From an uncultured Bacilli bacterium (GTDB lineage: Bacteria; Bacillota_I; Bacilli_A; RF39; UBA660), in contig CALVRC010000002.1 in the NCBI GenBank assembly GCA_944358445.1, forward strand, positions 44,650 through 108,649: DNA of 64,000 nt, read 5' to 3'. The notes beneath the pieces are model-generated. The model was not told where the DNA came from. It saw only the letters and a list, made by a program, of their open reading frames with translations, and ran no database searches. A program made the position numbers and the translations under genes. Position 1 is the first letter of the stretch, and each line of letters begins with the position of its first letter. Below are positions 59,710 through 64,000 of this stretch, piece by piece.

Positions 59710-60771
59710 TTAGATAAAATTTAACAGTATTTCATTTGATATATATAGGTATTTAGGATTTATGTATATATTTTCTTTATTTTCTATTAATAAATTTTGT
59801 GATAATAATTTTTTTACTGGTTCTATATCTTTAATATTAAATTTATATTTTTTATAAAATTTATCTTTATTTATTCCTTCTAATTTTCTAAGACCTAAAA
59901 TAAATTCGTTTTGAACATTTTCTTTTAATGATAATTCATGTTTTTCTTTTATATAATTTCCTTTTAAATATTTATTTAAACTTCTTGTGTTTTCATATCT
60001 TACATTATTGATATATCCACTCGCACCTAAGCCAAAGCCATAATAATTATTATTATTCCAATATGTAAGGTTATGTTTTGATTTATATCCTTTTTTAGAA
60101 AAATTACTTAGTTCATATTGGATGTAATTATTTTCCTTTAATGTTTCTACTATTAAATCATACATTTGCCTTTCTTTATCGTCATCTACTGGATTATAAT
60201 TATCAATATATAATTTAGTATTTGGTTCTAAAATCAAGCAATATGCGGATATATGTTTTGGATTTAATTTAATTATTTTTTTTAAGTCTTGTTTTAAATT
60301 TTCTATACTTTGATTTTGAAAGCCATACATTAAATCTATATTGATATTATCAAAATTTTTAAAAGCTAGTTTTACATTATCGATATTTAATTTACGGTTT
60401 AATGTTTTTATGATATTTTTATCAAATGTTTGAATTCCAATACTTAAACGGTTAATATGCTTTTTTAAAAAGTTGATTTTTTCTATGGTTAAATCTTCAC
60501 TATTTGTTTCAAAGGTTATTTCACACTGATTATCTAAATTAAATATTTTTAAAATGTTAAAGAGTTTTTTTAGGTTTTCTAATGAAAGTGAACTTGGGGT
60601 TCCACCGCCAATATAGATGGTTTTTACTTTTTCTTTATTATATTTTTCTTGTATTTCTTGCGTTAGTGCATCTAAATACTCGTTAATCCATTTTTCATTT
60701 TTTAATAATTTACAAAAATCACAGTATGTACAAATTGATGAACAAAATGGAATATGAATATATATACTCAT
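59710..60771 (-). CDS. hemW: Radical SAM heme chaperone HemW-like
   Basis: 353 residues. Radical SAM Cys motif CSSICTYCDFC (CX3CX2C plus the HemW-type extra Cys), TIYIGGGTPSSLS, SIGIQTFD, and the C-terminal HemW domain (YELSNFSKKGYKSKHNLTYWNNNNYYGFGLGASGY split by family positions). HemW is related to oxygen-independent coproporphyrinogen oxidase but acts as a heme chaperone. Overlaps the upstream gene by 4 bases and follows lepA, as in many Firmicutes. Confidence 0.92.
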   Translation of the reverse strand: MSIYIHIPFCSSICTYCDFCKLLKNEKWINEYLDALTQEIQEKYNKEKVKTIYIGGGTPSSLSLENLKKLFNILKIFNLDNQCEITFETNSEDLTIEKINFLKKHINRLSIGIQTFDKNIIKTLNRKLNIDNVKLAFKNFDNINIDLMYGFQNQSIENLKQDLKKIIKLNPKHISAYCLILEPNTKLYIDNYNPVDDDKERQMYDLIVETLKENNYIQYELSNFSKKGYKSKHNLTYWNNNNYYGFGLGASGYINNVRYENTRSLNKYLKGNYIKEKHELSLKENVQNEFILGLRKLEGINKDKFYKKYKFNIKDIEPVKKLLSQNLLIENKENIYINPKYLYISNEILLNFI

Positions 60772-61433
60772 GATTTTTTTCCTTTTATATTTAATTGTTC
60801 AATTGGTTTATAATAAACTCCTTCAGCATCTAATAAATTAGCAAATACATGTAATCTATAGTTTGATAAGGCTTTATAATGTTTTCTATATAATTCGGTA
60901 GTTTGAAGTTTAGTTAGGTCATATATATATAATTTTCCTAATGGTATTTTTCTATTAATAAAATCGTTTAAACGGTTTTGAGCATTTAGTTCTATATTTT
61001 TTTTCACTTCAAGCATTTGTTTTAATACACTTACAAGTTCTTTTCTTTTAATAATTAGTTCTTTAAATTCTCTTTCTTTTTGTAAATTAAAGTTAATTAA
61101 ACTTTGAAGGTTTTCAAAGTATTTTTGTGCTATGGCTTTCATTTTTTTATTGTATATATCTTTATTTACTGGATCTTTTTCATATTCAAGCTGAATAGAG
61201 ATTATATCATTTTCAAATTCTTCATATAATTTTTGAATGTTTGGATCTACTGGTTCTTTATTATCAGGTATACTATAATATAATTCTTCGAGTTTTTCAA
61301 AATCTATTTGTTGATTTAGTATTTCTTGAATATATTTAGAATAATCAAACTCTTCTTTTAATATTTCTTCTGGAGTTGGGGGAATAATGACTTTATTAAT
61401 TCCTTTTTTTATTTTATGGGTTACATATTTCAA
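60768..61433 (-). CDS. Hypothetical coiled-coil protein between lepA and hemW
   Basis: 221 residues, not recognised. Acidic N-terminal third, then long charged helices (~85-170, KKMKAIAQKYFENLQSLINFNLQKEREFKEL split by positions) and a short C-terminal domain ending in a basic KGKKS. No signal or membrane segment, no cysteines. Nine bases after lepA and overlapping hemW, so part of a lepA-hemW operon. Function unknown. Confidence 0.75.
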   Translation of the reverse strand: MKYVTHKIKKGINKVIIPPTPEEILKEEFDYSKYIQEILNQQIDFEKLEELYYSIPDNKEPVDPNIQKLYEEFENDIISIQLEYEKDPVNKDIYNKKMKAIAQKYFENLQSLINFNLQKEREFKELIIKRKELVSVLKQMLEVKKNIELNAQNRLNDFINRKIPLGKLYIYDLTKLQTTELYRKHYKALSNYRLHVFANLLDAEGVYYKPIEQLNIKGKKS

Positions 61434-61441
61434 TTTATCAC

Positions 61442-63244
61442 CTACTTTTCTTCATCGATGTTTAAAACAGCTAGAAATGCTTCACTTGGCACTTCTACTT
61501 TTCCAACCATTTTCATTCTTTTTTTGCCTTCTTTTTGTTTTTCTAATAATTTTCTTTTTCTAGTTATATCTCCACCATAACACTTAGCTAAAACGTTTTT
61601 ACGCATGGCTTTGATATCTGTTCTAGCGATTACCTTTGATCCTATTACAGCTTGAATTGGAACTTCAAATAATTGCCTTGGAATAATTTCTTTTAATTTA
61701 TATACAATTGCTTTACCTCTATTATAAGCAAAGTCTTTATGGACTATTAGACTTAAGGCATCTACTACTTCTCCATTTAATAAGACATCCATTTTTACTA
61801 AATCACTTGGTTTATATCCTATTAAATCATAATCAAATGAGGCATATCCTTTAGTAGAACTTTTTAATTTATCAAAGAAATTATATACAATTTCTGAGAG
61901 TGGTAGTTCATAATGAATATTAACTCTTGTTTGACTTAGATACTCCATACTAATATAAGTACCTCTTTTATTTTGACAAAGTTCCATAATACTGCCTATA
62001 TATTCACTTGGAACATAGATATTGGTTTTTATATATGGTTCTTCTATAATTTTTATCTTTTGTCTATCTGGCATTTTAGCCGGACTATCAATATAAATTA
62101 CTTCATTATCTGTTTTTGTTATTTTATATATAACTGATGGAGATGTAGCAATATGATTTATATTAAATTCTCTTTCCAATCTTTCTTCTATAATTTCCAT
62201 ATGAAGAAGGCCTAAAAAACCACATCTAAATCCAAATCCTAAGGCTTCTGATGTTTCTGGTTCAAATTCTAATGCGGCATCATTTAATTTTAATTTTTCT
62301 AAAGCATCTCTTAGGTCTGGATATTTGTTTGTTTCAACTGGATATAATCCACAAAAAACCATAGGTCTCATTGGCTTATATCCAGGTAAGCTTTCTTTAG
62401 CTGGGTTATTTTCTAAGGTGATTGTATCACCAACTTTGATATCACTAATACTTTTGATACTGGCACATATATAACCTACTTCTCCACATTCTAAGATGTT
62501 TGTATTTTGCGGTTTTGGGTTATTAAATCCTAGTTCGGTTATTTCATAAGTGGCATTTGTAGCCATAAATTTTATTTTATCTTTGAGTTTTAATTTTCCG
62601 TCTTTTATTCTGACTAGTGCAACTACTCCTTTATATGAATCGAAGTAACTATCAAAAACTAAAGCTCTTAAACTATCATCTTTATTTCCAGTTGGAGCAG
62701 GAACTCTTTCAATTATGGCTTCAATTAATTCTTTAACTCCTTCGCCCGTTTTAGCACTGGTTAAAATTATTTCGTTTTCAGAAAATCCTAATGTTTCTAC
62801 TAGTTCTTTTTTTACTTTTGGAATATCAGCATTAGGAAGGTCTATTTTATTTATAACTGGTATAATAGTTAAATCATTTTCTAATGCGAGATAAACATTT
62901 GCGAGTGTTTGAGCTTCAATTCCTTGAGCGGCATCAACAACTAAAACTGCTCCTTCACAGGCTGCTAAGCTTCTTGAAACTTCATATGAAAAGTCAACGT
63001 GACCTGGTGTATCTATTAGGTGCATAATATAATCTTGATTTTTATAATTGTAGTTTAATCTGGCGGCATTTAATTTTATAGTTATGCCTCTTTCCCTTTC
63101 TATATCCATATTATCTAATAATTGATCTTGCTTTTCTCTTTCAGTAATAGCTCCTGTTAATTCTAAAATACGGTCAGCTAAAGTGCTTTTTCCATGATCG
63201 ATGTGGGCAATTATCGAAAAGTTTCTGATGTTTTCTTGTTTCAT
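61442..63244 (-). CDS. lepA: Elongation factor 4 (LepA)
   Basis: 600 residues. G domain motifs [39 protein letters not shown]. Domain II, then domain III and LepA-specific C-terminal domain ([44 protein letters not shown]). A ribosomal GTPase that remodels stalled or misassembled ribosomes. Heads the lepA-hypothetical-hemW operon. Confidence 0.98.
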   Translation of the reverse strand: MKQENIRNFSIIAHIDHGKSTLADRILELTGAITEREKQDQLLDNMDIERERGITIKLNAARLNYNYKNQDYIMHLIDTPGHVDFSYEVSRSLAACEGAVLVVDAAQGIEAQTLANVYLALENDLTIIPVINKIDLPNADIPKVKKELVETLGFSENEIILTSAKTGEGVKELIEAIIERVPAPTGNKDDSLRALVFDSYFDSYKGVVALVRIKDGKLKLKDKIKFMATNATYEITELGFNNPKPQNTNILECGEVGYICASIKSISDIKVGDTITLENNPAKESLPGYKPMRPMVFCGLYPVETNKYPDLRDALEKLKLNDAALEFEPETSEALGFGFRCGFLGLLHMEIIEERLEREFNINHIATSPSVIYKITKTDNEVIYIDSPAKMPDRQKIKIIEEPYIKTNIYVPSEYIGSIMELCQNKRGTYISMEYLSQTRVNIHYELPLSEIVYNFFDKLKSSTKGYASFDYDLIGYKPSDLVKMDVLLNGEVVDALSLIVHKDFAYNRGKAIVYKLKEIIPRQLFEVPIQAVIGSKVIARTDIKAMRKNVLAKCYGGDITRKRKLLEKQKEGKKRMKMVGKVEVPSEAFLAVLNIDEEK

Positions 63245-63284
63245 CTATATCACCAATACTTATTATATCAAAGGATTTAATATA

Positions 63285-63318
63285 TTAAAAGTGATAACTT
63301 AATCGTTATCACTTATTA
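63285..63318 (-). terminator. Terminator of the pilin-like gene at 63309
   Basis: On the minus strand AGTGATAAC and GTTATCACT pair around GATTAA, followed by TTTAATA. Confidence 0.8.
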
Positions 63319-63746
63319 TCACAAACTAAATTCTGATCATTGGTTTGATTACATTTGAAATTTCCAAAAGTTAAATCTTTGACGCTAACGGTTCCGTCAA
63401 CGTTAATAGTAACACTACCGGCTTTAGGCAGTTTTCCTTGATTTTTTATATTTAACTGTCTTTTATAATTAACTTTTTTGCCATTTTCATAGAAAGTATA
63501 TCCATTTTTATCAAACACTACTTTAAATGGAAGACCCACTTCATTAGTTAAATTCATATCTACATAAAATGATTTGACCATATCAATAGTACCTTTGGTA
63601 TTACTAACAGATGCATCTTTTGACATATTATAAACAATCTTGGACACTGAAGGTACTAAAATAATTAAAATAATCATTAAAAATATTACAATAGCACTAT
63701 ATTCCATTACTCTTGACGTAGACTTACGTGCATTTTCTTCTTTCAT
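63309..63746 (-). CDS. Pilin-like membrane-anchored secreted protein
   Basis: 145 residues. A basic leader (KEENARKSTSR) and hydrophobic helix (YSAIVIFLMIILIILVPSV) resemble the prepilin N-terminus, but the canonical GFTLxE motif is replaced by RVMEYSA, so it may not be processed. The rest (~40-145) is a beta-rich head with a C-terminal Cys pair (FKCNQ, LVCDN), like minor pilins. No wall sorting signal. Directly upstream of lepA with its own terminator. Confidence 0.7.
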   Translation of the reverse strand: MKEENARKSTSRVMEYSAIVIFLMIILIILVPSVSKIVYNMSKDASVSNTKGTIDMVKSFYVDMNLTNEVGLPFKVVFDKNGYTFYENGKKVNYKRQLNIKNQGKLPKAGSVTINVDGTVSVKDLTFGNFKCNQTNDQNLVCDNK

Positions 63747-63955
63747 ATTAACCAGCCTCTTATTATAATAATAACATAATAAGTGTGTTTAAGCAAGGAA
63801 AATGGTATATGATACAGGATAGAAACATAAAAAAATATAGAAAAAACTATTGACGTGTAGTAAATACAATAAAGGAATGATATAAAAATAGAAAAAAAAG
63901 ACAAAAATTAGCCAATTTAATTATAAAACCATGTAAAATATTATTGGTGATTAAA
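63747..63955. other. AT-rich region at the window end
   Basis: Divergent promoter zone. TTGACG near 63854 is a possible -35 with no clear partner. No gene seen. Confidence 0.4.
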
Positions 63956-64000
63956 TTGACAACAAAAAAATTAACTAAAACTGAAATAGTTAGAAGACAA
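63956..64000 (+). CDS. Start of an unidentified plus-strand gene (truncated by window)
   Basis: A TTG start with GGTGAT ribosome binding site seven bases upstream opens a frame reading (M)TTKKLTKTEIVRRQ to the window edge. Only 15 codons are visible, so it cannot be identified. Confidence 0.4.
   Translation, partial: MTTKKLTKTEIVRRQ

Noticed and set aside
1..64000. TGA-as-tryptophan genetic code
   Set aside because: Trp is encoded by TGG throughout, and full-length conserved proteins never need TGA read-through.
1..64000. tRNA, rRNA, CRISPR array or prophage
   Set aside because: No cloverleaf, rRNA landmark, regularly spaced repeats or phage structural genes were seen.

Overview
The window is about 64 kb of a very AT-rich, low-GC Gram-positive (Firmicutes) chromosome that uses the standard stop codons. 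A Bacilli-type, spore-forming, probably host-associated anaerobe is the best inference. The supporting genes are spo0A, an alpha/beta small acid-soluble spore protein, a YsxE/CotS-like kinase beside a SpoVID-like LysM protein, ezrA, an arginine deiminase operon, T-box leaders, and many type IV prepilin-like surface proteins. Nothing fixes the species. Almost every gene lies on the minus strand. No rRNA, tRNA, CRISPR array, prophage or insertion sequence was seen.

Layout. 0-10 kb: prepilin-like proteins, spo0A, and a glycolytic/envelope cluster (gapA, a zinc-ribbon PASTA protein, a pilin-like protein, pgk, a flippase-like protein, a GT4 glycosyltransferase, tpiA) downstream of a TGS-domain uridine kinase-like gene. 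10-24 kb: clpP, a SipW-type/TasA-like secreted protein, SASP, thiI, ezrA, obgE, the spore-coat pair, superoxide dismutase, parE-parC. 24-27 kb: two tandem type I toxin-antitoxin-like modules, a degenerate polysaccharide deacetylase, a small Tyr/Pro/Gly-rich protein behind a SigK-like promoter, and a DHH phosphoesterase. 27-32 kb: arcA-arcB-arcC-arcD. 32-34 kb: a long intergenic region with inverted repeats, the rpsD leader with rpsD, and a double-HTH regulator. 34-41 kb: an Rpn-type nuclease, T-box-deoC-tyrS, a third toxin-antitoxin-like module, T-box-membrane protein-leuS, and a Bax-inhibitor-1 protein. 41-48 kb: a large secreted multidomain protein with an unusual duplicated GC-rich 3' end, a divergent Xre regulator, and a GH31 glycosidase. 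48-54 kb: a divergent pyruvate kinase, an EIIB-like protein, rodA/ftsW, a second Rpn nuclease, yceD-rpmF, a UPF0316 protein and a GDPD. 54-64 kb: a thymidylate operon (HD protein, thyA, dfrA, tmk), a nonsense-disrupted surface protein, a Cys-rich pilin-like protein, hemW, lepA and another pilin-like protein.

Two systems stand out. First, three small modules (24.2-24.56, 24.84-25.17 and 37.26-37.6 kb) share one architecture. Each has a 27-30 residue hydrophobic peptide gene with a strong ribosome binding site and a sigma-A-type promoter. Each also has a convergent antisense RNA gene whose transcript would begin with a conserved 6-bp hairpin. In each, the 5' end of the toxin mRNA is complementary to its own 3' end, the arrangement known from hok-type fold-back inhibition. 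Second, the large protein at 42.2-45.1 kb ends in a lectin-like/DUF6273-like domain. Its last codons are GC-rich and are duplicated just downstream, with 61 bases identical and about 90 bases strongly divergent. An exact 8-bp-stem, 4-base-loop hairpin sits at the stop codon. This resembles the target site of a diversity-generating retroelement, although no reverse transcriptase is in the window.

Metabolically the window points to glycolysis plus arginine fermentation for ATP, with cell-envelope glycolipid synthesis and a secreted/pilin-like surface proteome. tyrS and leuS are controlled by tRNA-sensing leaders.
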